NCBI GenBank assembly: GCA_003008705.1 | Contig: PDUO01000010.1 | Span: 620,001 to 684,000, forward strand | DNA length: 64,000 bases | Origin: Pezicula radicicola | Lineage: Eukaryota; Ascomycota; Leotiomycetes; Helotiales; Dermateaceae | Reading direction: 5' to 3' | Shown: piece after piece, positions 12,301-23,930 of the stretch | How the letters are laid out: the number at the start of each line of letters is the position of its first letter | Numbering within the stretch: the stretch's first letter is position 1 | The notes under the pieces: model-generated | What the model was told of the DNA's origin: nothing | Databases searched by the model: none | What the model saw: only the letters and a program-made list of their open reading frames with translations | Position numbers and translations under genes: made by a program

Positions 12301-13151
12301 TCAACTCTTCGCGCCTATCAAATACTTCTCCCTCTCAACAACCTCTTCCTGGAATTTAACCAAGAAAACAGTCTTCCCAGGCCATAATTCCCCCTCCTCC
12401 CCTTTCCCCACACTATGCGCCGTAACCCTAGCAGGAAAACCAGCACCATCACAGACACCCTCAACAATGCCCGCAACAAACGCTGCACAATTCAACTGAT
12501 TCATCTCCTTAGGCACACTAATATACTGATTAACCAACGGTTCATTATCCGAGATCATATATTCGTCTGGGGTATCGGGGTTCGAGGATTTCTCAAGGGC
12601 GTCTGCTGGCCGGGAGAAGAGGTGGCGCCAGAGGATTGTAGTGATGAATTGGAGGAGGGCAATTATATTTTGCGAGCGGAGTTGCGAGCGTGGAGGTTCG
12701 CGGTAGAGGAGGAGGTCAAGGAGTTTGAGACCGATGGGATGGCCTTGGATGTTTAATCTAAATGGATAGGCATAGAGAATTAGCACATTACAGGTAATCT
12801 AATCTATAGCTGAGGACTCATATAGCATGATATGCGCCAAGGGAGAAATACAAACCTCTTCTCCAAATCTTGAATCCCAGTAACACGCTTTTGCGCATAG
12901 CTTACCATCTCCCCAAATAAATAGGCAAAGCTTGCCTGACTCAACTCGCCCTTCTGACTGCGGTTTAACGGGCGGTGATAGATCGTTTTCCCGCTTGCTG
13001 GGTATCTGAGGCCTTGTTGTCTTTGTAGTACTTGCGATGAGGCTTGTTGGCTCGAGGGCGGCTGTTTTGAGGGTTGCGATGCCATGTCTATGATTTGCCG
13101 TCCGGAGGGTGCTGGTTTCGAATGGGCGTATGCATGAGGTTGAGGTACCAT
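12301..13151 (-). CDS. TRS31: TRAPP complex subunit 5 (Trs31/TRAPPC5/Bet3 family)
   Basis: Core subunit of TRAPP complexes, the exchange factors for Ypt1/Rab1 that tether vesicles at the Golgi. Two exons on the minus strand, 13151-12856 and 12757-12301, give 250 aa. The junction restores LEKRLNIQGHPIGLKLLDL, the region that typifies the family, and the intron has a GTTTGT donor and a TTTAG acceptor. Conserved family segments follow: KTIYHRPLNRSQKGELSQ in exon 1, then DEYMISDNEPLVNQYISVPK and LNCAAFVAGIVEGVCDGAGF in exon 2. The N-terminal 50 residues are Gln/Ser-rich and variable; a second in-frame Met at residue 23 could be the true start. It lies head-to-tail with the Sec14-like gene and both act in Golgi traffic, which may be coincidence. 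Confidence 0.94.
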
Positions 13152-13538
13152 GGATGTGATGGTACGCAGAGAAATATGCTTGATGAAAATGGTGTGTGGT
13201 ACGTTGTTGGCGCGGGCTTAATTTGGTAGGGATTTGGTGGTTTAGTTGCGGTTGTGAGGTTAGGTATTGAGACTGTAGCTACGATCACAAGCGAGGAAGC
13301 TCTGGAACGAGGAGGGGTTAAAATAATGGGTCACTTTTTGGGGTTTGAAATGGGTATTAATCCTATATTCTTTATAATGTATACATACAATTTCTGCATC
13401 AAGCAGTAATCTCTAAATAATTCAATACCACTGCTCTGTTTTGCAAGGTTTATAATATCATGTCTTAAGACTCTGCCAAGGAACACTAACTTTCCTCAAC
13501 TACCTCATGCTCTGTCTCATTCCGTCGTAAGGACAGTA
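13152..13538. other. short intergenic gap
   Basis: About 390 bases between the TRS31 start codon and the stop of the Sec14-like gene, both on the minus strand. It holds the TRS31 promoter and the Sec14-like 3' end. No specific element recognised. Confidence 0.6.
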
Positions 13539-14802
13539 TCAGGCTGGCGTAGTTAGAACGTCCGTGTTTCCATTCGATTGGGTACCAGGTGCAGCAGAGT
13601 CCTTCTCTCCAACCTTCTCGGAAATATCCGCTGGCGAAACAGGAGTAATATGTCCACCATTCTCTTTTTCCAATGCAGGGCCTTTACCAACACTAGGTGC
13701 ATCTCCGCCTCTCATGTACATCTCACTTTCACCATAATGCTTTCCGCCGTCTACCCAACGTTGCCGCTTTTCCGCTGCCTTTTCCTTGCATAGGCTGTTA
13801 AAGGTTGACCAGTAAGCTTTATGGTCGTACTCGAATTCAAGATCTCCTTGGAATTCTGTCCAAAGTTGCTCAGTAGGAACGAATTGCCGCATATCACAAT
13901 TGAATTTCAGCTTTTCCTTCGTCATTGGATCAACGAACGGCCAAATCAGCTTCAAGAAGCCATTGACCAACCAAGGGACTAAGATTATTAGTCTTGCAAT
14001 CTCGTCAGGTAGATTAAGACTCACTGTTGATGAGCAAAGCTTTTCCTAATCTCTCTGGATAGTGAGTTTGTAGAATATTTAGACAATCTCTGGCTAGTCC
14101 CATTCCTGGCCCCATGTTCTTGGTTGCCTGGAAACTGATCAGAAGTGCTAGCGTTTCTACGCCAGGAAGCATTAAGTCAATGGAACGCTCAACCATAAAC
14201 ACAAGATTTTGCACCTGTTTAGGACTAGGTTCGGTATTCTGTCGTCCGGGGCTGAGGTATTGGCATGGTCTTCCTCCGGCATCATAACCAAATATAACTT
14301 GCTTTCCAGTCTCGTTCTCAGGTGAGATGTAGTCACTTGTGAGGCCTTCAACTCCATATTCTCGCCTCCAAGACAGCGTACCAAGAAGTCTCTTTGCGGC
14401 TTCCGCATTGTCCCATTTCGTAGCTCGAAGATATCTCAGGAGGCACTCTCTAGACATCCACATAATCTCGTTTTCGGTAACGGGACCTCCCTTTCCAGCT
14501 TCAGCCGGAATCTCCTTCCATTGCTTCACCTTCTCCAACAATATATCATATTTTGCCTGCTGATCAGCAGTGAGAACGGGGGCTGTTGGTAACACTGTCG
14601 TTTTGGCAGGATCCACAATTGGTATCTTTAAAGGTGGCTTGTGGCTGAGAAACTGCTCTCGAAGGGCGGAGGCAACAGAGCCAGGTTGAGTTTGTGCTGA
14701 TGCAGCTGTGTTGCTCTCCGGTTGAGGAGCTTTCTCGTTTGCGGCCGAGGTAGGAATTTCCGAGCCATTGGCGATATCTAGAGCAGCCATTTTGTTCTCC
14801 AT
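13539..14802 (-). CDS. Sec14-like CRAL-TRIO lipid transfer protein (Pdr16/Pdr17-like)
   Basis: Predicted phosphatidylinositol transfer protein. Two exons on the minus strand, 14802-14025 and 13978-13539, give 405 aa. The 46-base intron has a GTGAGT donor, a GACTAAT branch site and a TTAG acceptor, and its removal restores LLINIPWLVNGFLKLIWPF of the lipid-binding core. A disordered N-terminus of about 75 residues comes first. The CRAL-TRIO N-terminal helices follow, with RECLLRYLRATKWDNAEAA near residues 118-136. The SEC14 domain (about 170-330) includes VIFGYDAGGRPCQYLSP. The C-terminal 70 residues are polar and disordered. Fungal Pdr16/Pdr17 proteins have this layout and affect azole tolerance and sterol or phospholipid balance; the exact orthologue is not established. 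The start could also be Met5. Confidence 0.92.
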
Positions 14803-15455
14803 GTTGAGAGGATTCTTTGCTGCTAACGAGGCTCTGAGAAGGTAAGGGGTGCGGTGCGGGTGGATAGGTTTGTACTATGGAACTCTGTTCGAGAGCAAGT
14901 GATGTTCAGGATTGAGAGAAACAGGACAAATGAAGAAATGTGAAAGAGTAGACAACACAACGAAGCTTGAATGTTGTTGTAATCCGTTGACGAGGTCGAG
15001 GCTACGGAGCAATTTAAATTTAATCGGAGCACTCAGCCTCGTTGACTTAAACCCGAACACGAATGCCACTGCCTCCGTGGCAAACGGAGGTGCCCATCGT
15101 TCAGAAGATCGCATCGCATCATGTGTTTCAACCCAACGAACACCGTAATCGTATTGCTCTATCGCTTCGGGATATTCAAGACCCTTTATTGCGTATTCCG
15201 GACCAGATGCACTGCCATCTTTCACCTTCACGTCAAATAAAGCCAACCAGTATTCAATGTTGCAATAGGGGGAATCTTTCTGATACGATAACAACACGAA
15301 AGCTATCTACAACGAAGAGGATTAAGTATCTCTTCTATAAAATATTACCTATCCAGACCTATACACAAAGACGTACGTTCAATGAACTTTTTGTCCAAAG
15401 ACACCTCTGCAAAAGGATCAAGGGGAATAATAACATAAATACATCCAGCGCGATT
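14803..15455. other. intergenic, promoter of the Sec14-like gene and 3' end of the choline oxidase-like gene
   Basis: No recognisable gene. An open frame at 14875-15297 on the minus strand does not resemble a known protein and overlaps the expected leader of the Sec14-like gene. Confidence 0.6.
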
Positions 15456-17171
15456 TTACAATGTTGGCTGGATCATTCCCCTCCAGCCAGCATCTAGGGC
15501 AATGAGTTCGGCTGCTCTCTCTCCAATAGCGAGCACCGTCAGCATAGGGTTAATAGTGGTCATAGTTGGGAATACACCCGCATCAGCGATTCTGAGCCCC
15601 TTGAGGCCTCTGACCTTCAGCTCTGGGTCCACAACGGCCATCTCATCAGTGTCCGCACCCATCTTGGTAGTACCAGCGGGGTGATAGACAGTATGTGCAA
15701 CGTCTCTGCCGTAGGCGCTGAGAGCTTCATCGGTTTGGATGTGCGGACCTGGAGCTACTTCCTTCAAAATCCAGTCCTTGAAAGGCGCTTGCTTTGCTAC
15801 TTCTCTGGCGGCTTTAAGGCCTGCAACAATGGTCGCAGCGTCGTAACCTTCTGGGTCTGTGAAGTATCTGAAATCTAGTGCTGGCTTTACTTGGGGGTCT
15901 GAGCTAGTGAGGTAGATGCGTCCACGGGAGCGGGGACGTGGGATGTTGGGTGTCATGCAGAACGCGTTGACCGGCTTTGGGTATTTGAGACGCTCGGTAT
16001 TATAAGTGAACGGAATCTGGTAGCAGTGCATCATTATATCTGCTATCGTCCCATCTGGGAGACCTTTAGGGTTAAGAGCTGGATGTATATGAGAGGCAGC
16101 GGCATCCTTGATTTCGCGTCTGAGGAAGATACCTGCATCGCTATCCATGGTTGTCTGATTTTTTGGTACTGGAGTATTCAGCTCCCACATGATGATGGAT
16201 TCAGGGTGGTCGATTAAGTTCTCGCCCACGCCTGGAATATCTTTGACAACGGGGATCTTGAGATCAGAAAGCTGTTGCTGTGGGCCAATGCCTGAGAGAA
16301 GCATAAGTCGGCACGTGTCGACTGCACCGGCACAGAGAATGGTCTCGACTTTTGGGGCCACTGTGAGTTTTTCGCCATTTTTAAGAGTTACGTTTACGCT
16401 CTTGACAACGTCGGAAGATACATTCAGCTTACTAACCCAGGCATTGGTGAGAATGATGAGGTTTGGTGCTTTCTGTTCCCCTCGCAGGATGGGGTGGATG
16501 TATGCTACAGATGCAGAGCTTCGGCGGCCATCATCTGGGTTGTATGACACGGAAAAGAATCCAACTCCCTGCTGCAAACTTCCCGTCTCCTTGATTTCCT
16601 TGTTAAAATCATGAATGACTGGGACATCAAGAGCCGTCGAGCATGACTGGACCCAATCTTTACAGAGTTGGTTACGGTGTCTAGCATGAACAGGCTGGAC
16701 TGTGTTCCGGAGGTTGTCAGTGAGACGCATCATGGTCTTGAAATTCCATCCTTTACACCCCAAACTCTCCCATATTTGGCAGTCATACTCAAATGGGCGG
16801 AAAGAGATCAAAGTGTTGTGGGAGGAGCAACCACCCAGAACTTTTGCTCGAGAGTGCCGAATGGTTGAGTTACCTAGCACATCGGGTCAGCCATTGGACC
16901 ATACAGTCTACCACGCAAGCTTACCGAAAGGCTGCTCTGTCGTCACATAGTCGTAATCCAATTCGCCACCCAGCAGCTTAAGCCAGTCCTTGAGCAATAG
17001 AACCTTATCATCATTGAAGTCGCTTGGGCCAGCCTCGATCATGAGGATCTTCTTACTCGGCAAGTATTCAGATAGTCTAGAGGCAATCACACAACCAGCT
17101 GTGCCTCCTCCTACAATAACATAGTCAAAGTCATTGACGAGGGAGGCAGATAGAACATCTTGAGTTGCCAT
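15456..17171 (-). CDS. codA: GMC oxidoreductase, choline oxidase-like
   Basis: FAD enzyme expected to oxidise choline to betaine aldehyde and on to glycine betaine with release of hydrogen peroxide. Two exons on the minus strand, 17171-16925 and 16873-15456, give 554 aa. The intron has a GTAAGC donor and a GCTAG acceptor and joins QPFG to [19 protein letters not shown], the GMC signature. The FAD-binding glycine motif [16 protein letters not shown] lies at about residues 18-33. The C-terminal catalytic pair is visible as the His in [11 protein letters not shown] and the Asn in INPMLTV. The segment [20 protein letters not shown] and the later [16 protein letters not shown] match the fungal choline oxidase branch closely. 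The C-terminus is QPTL, not a canonical peroxisomal signal. The neighbour at 18418 encodes the next enzyme of the pathway in divergent orientation, which supports the assignment. A different GMC substrate remains possible. Confidence 0.9.
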
Positions 17172-18417
17172 GCTGATGGTATTGTGGTCGCTTGGGGATT
17201 GACGTGTGGATGATGTCGCGTGGGCAGCTTTCTAAGGCGCGAATGGCTCTTAAGTCTTGGTTTACTGAGTTGAACTGAGTTTTTGCAAAGAAAAAAAGCT
17301 TTTAGCACTTGTTGCTAAAACCAAGAAGAGGAGGAACTAGTAGTCTAGTTATAATAATATGGAACTACTAGCTATCGATAAGATGACAAGCAATGGTTCG
17401 ACTGTAGAGAGGATGGGTCCCCTTTTGATAATGGTTTGTCAAGGAAGTAAGCCGAGCTGATGGGCCTGGAGATATAGATTGGTATTATGTACGGAAGCAT
17501 TTTCTGAAAAAAGAGCGGTCAAAAACTCAAAAGGCGCCCAAATGGAAAATAGATAGAGAAAAGATCCTTGAAGGACGACGAGATCATACCACCATTGCCC
17601 TTCGCCTCTTGGTTTCACAGGCCCTGAGAGCCCTAAGGAGCCTTGAGATGACGGCGTCCAAGAGATGAAGCGAACAGACGGGGTCCGGCTGCAGGCGGTG
17701 TCGCGATAGTTTAGATCCTTCCACGCTTCGTATGCACGTATGCACTAGACACGATCCGAGAAAAGTCTGGAAAAGTCTGGTTGCCATTGGCCAATCAAGG
17801 ACAGCTGCTGTTGGAAACTAACGCATAAATTGACAAAAGATGGAGAATAATCTTTTGACTACTAAGGTCGGGCATTTTATGCTTTTATGAAGAAGATACA
17901 GTACAGTACAGCCTTGCTCACGAGGCCGAGCCCAGCGGAGGACGAGTGAGAGAGTCAAGCAGCACTACCTACTCAAAACGCCCCCACACCTGATAACAGA
18001 AAGTTTTCCCCGACTTACTTCCGCACGCGCACACCGAAAACAAAAATAAGATAACCACACAGCTGCAAGCCTGCAAGACCTGAATCCGCTGTTACATAAC
18101 TAGAGCCTCGCATTTTCCTCCGCTTTCTCCATTGTTTTACCTAGTTAGGAAGAGTCTGGGAAAGGCTCTGCACCATCTAAAGTGCATCCTCGTCAGTCCC
18201 GTCAGTCCCTGAGTCGCCATCCATACCTGGTCCCTGCGAGGACAAGACAAAAGACGTCAACGGCTGACAGACCCCACTACGTCTCTCCATGATGACCACA
18301 CTCAATTGAATAGCTTCACCACTAATCATTTCCTCTACAGCCCAGCACACCATCACCAGGCACAGAATAGGCAGCCTCAAGCATACAATCAGTACATACC
18401 TAACCAACCCAAGAAGT
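17172..18417. promoter_or_regulatory. divergent promoter region of the choline oxidase-like and betaine aldehyde dehydrogenase genes
   Basis: 1.25 kb separates the two start codons. A CCCCT at 17419-17423 fits the core of stress-response elements, but a five-base match is weak. No other gene is visible. Co-regulation is inferred from layout and shared pathway. Confidence 0.6.
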
Positions 18418-19911
18418 ATGTCGTACCCAGCCCGAGAGCTATACTATGATGGCAAGGTCCAGAAGGCTACGTCTGGAAAGACCTTCAAGACCGTTGACCC
18501 TTCTACCGCCAAAGATCTTGCAGATGTTCACACAGCCTCGCAGTCAGACATCGATGCTGCCATAAGCTCAGCACAGAAAGCCTTTCCATCATGGTCACAA
18601 ACACCGCCTATGGTGCGCTCTCGCATTCTTCTGAAAGCAGTTGAGCTCCTCCGCAGCCGCAACGACGAGATCGCAAAGACCGAGACGCACGATACAGGAA
18701 AGCCATTCTCTGAGACCAGCACAGTAGATGTGGTTACTGGTGCAGACGTCCTCGAATACTTTGCGAATCTGGTTGCAAGCGGAGGACTTAACGGAGAGAC
18801 CACCCAATTGAGACCAGATGCGTGGATTTACACGAAGAAAGAGGCTCTCGGTGTTTGTGCAGGAATTGGCGCCTGGAACTATCCTATTCAGATTGCTCTG
18901 TGGAAATCAGCTCCATGTCTGGCTGCAGGAAACTGCATAGTTTACAAGCCTTCAGAGGTGACCCCATTGCATGGACAGATTCTCGCAGAGATCTACACAG
19001 AAGCTGGAGTGCCACCTGGAGTTTTCAACATTGTGAATGGCGATGGAGCTGTGGGGGGGTATCTTTGCACACACCCAGGAATTGCCAAAGTAAGCTTCAC
19101 TGGACAAGTCTCTACTGGCCAGAAAGTCGCTGCTGCTGCAGCTGGTGGAATGAAGTATGTAACAATGGAGCTTGGCGGTAAGAGCCCACTTATCGTGCTG
19201 CCAGATACAGACATTGAAAATGCGGTCGATGGAGCCATGATGGCCAATTTTTACTCAACCGGTCAAGTTTGCACAAATGGAACACGAGTGTTTGTGCACA
19301 GCAGTCAGAAAGCAGCGTTTGAAAAGCGATTAGTGGAGAAAATGGAATACATCCGCTCACTAGAGCCAATGGATCCCAACAGCAATTTTGGTCCACTGGT
19401 TTCGGAAATTCACTACAAGAAGGTTCTCAACTACATCCGACACGGCGTCGAGAACGATAAAGCGAAGCTTCTGTACGGCGGTTTCTCAAAACCGACAAAA
19501 ATTCCATCAGGCTACGAGAATGGTTTCTGGGTGCAACCTACAGTCTTTACGGATTGCACAGACAGTATGACTATCGCAACCGAAGAGATCTTTGGCCCAG
19601 TCCTCTGTATCCTCACTTACGATACCGTCGACGAAGTCATTGCGCGAGCCAACAACACCAAACTCGGTCTCGCAGCAGGAGTTTTCGGCAAAGATGTGAA
19701 CAAATGCCACGAAGTCATTGGCAAACTCGAGGCTGGAATTACCTGGGTTAATACATGGGGCGAAAGCCCTGCGGAGATGAGTGTTGGTGGTTGGAAAATG
19801 AGCGGCGTGGGTGTCGAAAATGGACGAAGAGGATTGAATGCTTGGGTTAGGGAGAGAAGCACGTTGGTAGAGGGCAGCGGATTAGTGGGAACTGTGTTCT
19901 CAAAATTGTGA
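18418..19911 (+). CDS. badA: betaine aldehyde dehydrogenase-like, C-terminal SKL
   Basis: NAD(P)-dependent aldehyde dehydrogenase expected to oxidise betaine aldehyde to glycine betaine. One uninterrupted exon of 497 aa, the normal length. Family motifs appear in order: GVCAGIGAWNYPIQIALWK near residue 142, YKPSEVTPLHG near 180, FTGQVSTGQ near 226, the general-base Glu in MELGGKSP near 251, and the catalytic Cys in GQVCTNGTRVF near 285. The motif GQVCTNGTRVF and the neighbour encoding a choline oxidase-like enzyme favour betaine aldehyde over other substrates. The last three residues are Ser-Lys-Leu, a textbook type 1 peroxisomal targeting signal, seen directly in the sequence. The start is the only upstream Met that gives the usual N-terminus. 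Uses of glycine betaine (osmoprotection, methyl supply, choline as nitrogen source) come from the pathway in general. Confidence 0.93.
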   Translation: MSYPARELYYDGKVQKATSGKTFKTVDPSTAKDLADVHTASQSDIDAAISSAQKAFPSWSQTPPMVRSRILLKAVELLRSRNDEIAKTETHDTGKPFSETSTVDVVTGADVLEYFANLVASGGLNGETTQLRPDAWIYTKKEALGVCAGIGAWNYPIQIALWKSAPCLAAGNCIVYKPSEVTPLHGQILAEIYTEAGVPPGVFNIVNGDGAVGGYLCTHPGIAKVSFTGQVSTGQKVAAAAAGGMKYVTMELGGKSPLIVLPDTDIENAVDGAMMANFYSTGQVCTNGTRVFVHSSQKAAFEKRLVEKMEYIRSLEPMDPNSNFGPLVSEIHYKKVLNYIRHGVENDKAKLLYGGFSKPTKIPSGYENGFWVQPTVFTDCTDSMTIATEEIFGPVLCILTYDTVDEVIARANNTKLGLAAGVFGKDVNKCHEVIGKLEAGITWVNTWGESPAEMSVGGWKMSGVGVENGRRGLNAWVRERSTLVEGSGLVGTVFSKL

Positions 19912-20793
19912 TCTTGAGCGTTGGAAATACCCGTTAAACTTGAAGCGATAAATAATGATTTAGGTGCTTGGTGTTATATGGGAAGATTATGAATTTGTGG
20001 GCAAGTTCCACCTATAGGACATCAAAGAAAATGCATCTAGAATGTGCGTCCAAAATTTTCTGCTTTAATTTGCATACTCTTTCTTCGACAAGTGCATCCA
20101 AAATGTGGTGAGCCTGTCCAAAAATCTGCAGCTCTTCAAGGATACAGACAGCTGACTAGACTCTGACTACAGCAAACAAACAGTGTTGCCGACCCTTAGC
20201 ACCAACTTCTGCCACTTACCAGTTGTATTGTGAGGGATAATAGTTGAAATTCAAACACTCAAGAGTCTACGAAACTCATCCCCATGGTTGTATTATTGCT
20301 ACCTCTATGCTAACGAGTTCACGGGTCGCTTAATTTCATAAATAGCGCGCCAAACAGGGCCGGCTCTCTCACAAGTCAAGTGAGTTATTCAAAACCAAGA
20401 GAGTTACTCAAACTGAATTAGTCACCCTAACCAAATGGCTTACACACAGTGAGTAAAGGAGGGATTGGAATTTAGATTCATGTCTTAGTCTTCCTTATGA
20501 TTTTGGTCGGCTACCATGATCACCTAGCCTTACCTTGCTAGGCAGGTTCTTCACCGGCATAATATCCAATTCACTTGCAATCCTCCATTTGAGGCGTTCA
20601 GCTTACTAGTCGCGAAATTTCTTCATATTCACCTTAAGCAGCTGCAGTCTCGCGCCTTCCTCCTCTATCCACACAACTTCATTTTTCATTATCATCAACA
20701 TCATCACCATCAAGCCCTTTAGCATTACGAGATAAGGGCGATTCGCAAAGCTGAGAGGATCTCTCTAAAAGTTATGCTCTAGATGCCGGAACG
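19912..20793. other. intergenic
   Basis: Carries the 3' end of the betaine aldehyde dehydrogenase gene and the promoter of the next gene. Around 20385-20435 there are about three degenerate 18-base units like the minisatellite at 6476. A CAT-rich stretch near 20690-20715 lies in the probable leader of the next gene. No gene seen. Confidence 0.6.
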
Positions 20794-21874
20794 ATGAAGC
20801 ATCGCTCAGAAGAAGGAGTTGCTGAAGCTATGGAGAAAGCAATGAAGCGGAGAAGGCTATTGAAGGATGGATTTCAGGATGAGAACTTGCACTTAGAGTC
20901 GCGGAAGAAACAGGAACAGATCAAGCTGAAGCGCAAGCGAGAAGGCGATGAAGTTGAAGTCTTCAGAGAGTTTGGAAGATTTGAAGCGCAAATAGATGAA
21001 TGTGATGGAGGAGTGGTGGATGATCTAGCGCAAAAACGGAGGAAGCTTTATGCTTTTGAGGAGCATGTTGAAGAAGAAGATCTGGTTGCAATGGAGGATG
21101 TAGAGATGGGAGGCGTTGGTTATTCTCAGGCTTCGACATTCAGCTTGAGCAAGTTACCAACTCCACCTAGCTCCAGACTCAATACTCCTGAAGATGACCA
21201 GACTCCTCTGACAGAATCACATTTACAGCAGATGGCGTTACCACCTCAAGAACAGATGAACAACTTTACTCCTTTAGCTATGGACCTAACTTTCATGGAT
21301 ACCACACAACCAGAATTCAACTCCAGAAACTACCAAATAACACATATCCGCTGCACAACAGTAACAGGTCAAACCACACGCTGGAGCTTCTCTCTCTCCC
21401 CAAAGAGCCACAATAAACTAAATCTTCAATTCTTACCCGGCATCAACAACCAGCTACACCTACGTATCGGATCATCCAACAGTTCGGACTCCGATATCGA
21501 AGGACCAGAATGGCACATCTACCCCTGCTTTGCTTCATCTCTCGAATACAGCAAGAGCAATGCTCTGGTGCATATTACGTACCGCCAGTGTACGTTCAGG
21601 GAGAAGGAGTGGTGGATTGTTTTTGTAGATCGGGTTAGTTGTTGGGAGTTTCTGATGGCACTGCAGAGTTGGGGAGGTCTTGTGGGGGGGGTGCCAATGA
21701 TTGTGGAGGTGCAAGTTTTCATTTCACATTTCAGATTTCCAATTTCTGCTATACTCTTTTGCTATCTCCTTTCTTCTTTTGATCTAGACATACGGAGAAC
21801 TCAAAACTAACAACTTTTCTACGCAGTCCCTTAGAAACTCGCAGATCCCGCAAGCAGATCTTGCAAGGACCTGA
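20794..21874 (+). CDS. uncharacterised protein with basic N-terminus
   Basis: Exon 1 (20794-21708) codes for 305 residues. An intron with a weak GTGCAA donor but a strong AACTAAC branch site, pyrimidine tract and GCAG acceptor (21709-21826) leads to a short last exon (21827-21874), total 320 aa. Without splicing the frame would run to 21810 and end in a less plausible hydrophobic tail. The first 60 residues are dense in Lys, Arg and Glu, with clusters such as KRRR and KRKR that could serve as nuclear localisation signals. A Ser/Thr/Pro-rich middle has SKLPTPPSSRLNTPEDDQTP, reminiscent of proline-directed phosphorylation sites. The C-terminal third looks folded, with several Trp and beta-type segments. 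I do not recognise the family. Confidence 0.75.
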
Positions 21875-22741
21875 ATACCAGCTACGATGGTGCTCAAGGA
21901 GGACTCGGAGAGTACATTAAGGACAAGTATTCTCCCCACAACACACATACGCATGCCAAAAAAAATCCTCAGGTAGGTACTTGCCTCTATACAAGGTAGT
22001 AAAGGTACATTCATATTCATCTCCTTTCCTATACCTCCCAAACCAAATAAAACAACACTTAGTGACTAACAATTCTACACGAAACCCTACCTACTATTAC
22101 TATTACCATCTCCACTTCCCCTAGCACCTACCTAGTCTTCTACGAAATATACCTACATATATAAAGCACTCATTCAGCTGTGCTAATTAGAAAATTTCTA
22201 CCGTCTAGGTAATAGTTAAACCTTAATTTCATACCATGCTTTATTCCCCCTATTCTGCTCCATTCTTCTATTGCTATTATATTTGTACCCATGACGGCGT
22301 CGTCTAATTTATTGCCCTTTTGCTCGTCTTCTGAGTGCTGTGTTGATAATGCAGGTCTCAATTACTCAAGCCGGCCTATGCTAGATGATACATCCATGTG
22401 CCTGTATTTTACAGGCATTAAGTTATACACTTTTCAACCCCTTTACCCCAAAAAAAACAGCGCTGAAGACATAATTTACTTTCGCTTTTATTAGGGCAGT
22501 CATTCGACTTTTTGAATCATATTATATACATGCCTGCTTACACGAGCAGTTCAAACGCCATCCATCCCTTTCCCATGTCCAAAAATGCAGATAAAGGCAT
22601 CAATCTCATCCAACCATACACCGTGGGAAGCAAAGTCAAAGCCTAAACAAACCACGCTATGCACAAAATACATGCCCCCGTTTCATCCTCAATAATTACC
22701 CATCCCGACACTCTCCGAGAGCGCCATTTAATCATTATATT
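21875..22741. other. intergenic between convergent genes
   Basis: 3' regions of the unknown gene (+) and CHS7 (-). AT-rich with many CTACCTA motifs near 22080-22160. No gene, RNA or transposon recognised. Confidence 0.6.
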
Positions 22742-23930
22742 TTAATAGTTGAACCCTCCGTAGTTTGAGTTCCTTGCTCGTCCGTGCGCACGAGAGGGAG
22801 CGCTGTTGGTGTACATGCCGCTGGAGTACTCTGTATCTTGGTAAATAGTGTTTCGGCGCTCGTCTTCTGGCAAAAGCTCTTTGACCTCCCAGTTGTTTTG
22901 CTTAGTGCCAACTGAGAACTCTAGATCTTCTCTGGTGATGGAATCCCAGTACTAAAAAGACTTATTAGCGAGGTTCTTGTAGGGAAGTCGGTATTTAAGG
23001 TGGGCATGGAATTTAGAAGGATATTCGCAAAAAGGATACTACATACCTTGTAGATCATCATTACCGCCAGAAGATTGCAAATAGTAGCAAAGAACAAGCC
23101 GTCAAGGTAGTGGTCCACAGCATTGCAGATGGTGTTGCTGAAAACATAGAGGATTACTTGGCCAATAATGAAGAAAAATACCCCGAAAGCAATATCTCCT
23201 AGAGGCCAGCGGTCTTGAAGCGTGTTCGTAACCAGAATAACCTGCATAACCACATATACAACCAAAGCAATACCAGAAACAAGGTACAGCACGATGAAGA
23301 GTCCTAGTGTATTTGTCGGTCCAAGCCCAGCCCATTGCTTAAAAGTGGCCAGCGAGACCATAAAGGTAATGACAAACATAGCCAAGCTCGCTGACCGTAG
23401 CAGCCATACCGACAGGAATGTTCCATCCTCGTAAAGCTGGAAGCCGACGAATCCATTGATGAGCAGACAGACGCACAGCGCAGAGACGAGACCACTCTGA
23501 GCAGCAACAAAGTATGGATATGTGCCTGTCCCAGCGGGAACAACTCCAGCATCGAGGAGTAGTGATATGAAGGTGAGTAGCATGTAGATGTAGAAGAACG
23601 ACGTGATTTCTTTGCGACCTATTTATAGAACAATCAACATTAATTCCCCGTACCTCCTCACAACAGTTCGGGTTTGCAATATGGCGACATACCGACTGCT
23701 GTGAATTTGCTTCTGACGTGCAATACCATAATTACGGTCATAATCAAAGCTGCGATATGCATAAAACAGGCGGCGCCCTGGAAGATGATGGTGTTGGCCA
23801 ACTCAATGTTCCGCGCATAGCAATCTGCTTCGATTCCACTGCCGCCGACGATGCTAGAGATACTGCCCACTGATGCGCACAATGGTATCTGTACCATGGT
23901 GCATATTGATGAGAAGTCGCCGAAACCCAT
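22742..23930 (-). CDS. CHS7: chitin synthase export chaperone Chs7
   Basis: Endoplasmic reticulum membrane protein that helps fold and export class IV chitin synthase (Chs3 in yeast), and so controls cell wall chitin. Three exons on the minus strand, 23930-23693, 23618-23047 and 22951-22742, give 339 aa, the usual size. Both junctions keep frame: the first restores [17 protein letters not shown] and the second [17 protein letters not shown]. The N-terminus [19 protein letters not shown] is characteristic of the family. About seven hydrophobic membrane segments are visible between residues 45 and 265. The hydrophilic tail is [20 protein letters not shown] followed by a Ser/Asn/Tyr-rich end. 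Introns use GTATGT donors. The terminal exon is too short to show as a long ORF and was placed by its match to the family tail. Confidence 0.95.

Noticed and set aside
14875..15297. 140-codon ORF on the minus strand upstream of the Sec14-like gene
   Set aside because: It overlaps the likely mRNA leader of that gene and has no domain content.
21709..21810. Unspliced C-terminus of the unknown protein at 20794
   Set aside because: The reading becomes a hydrophobic run unlike the rest, and a strong branch site and acceptor lie just downstream.
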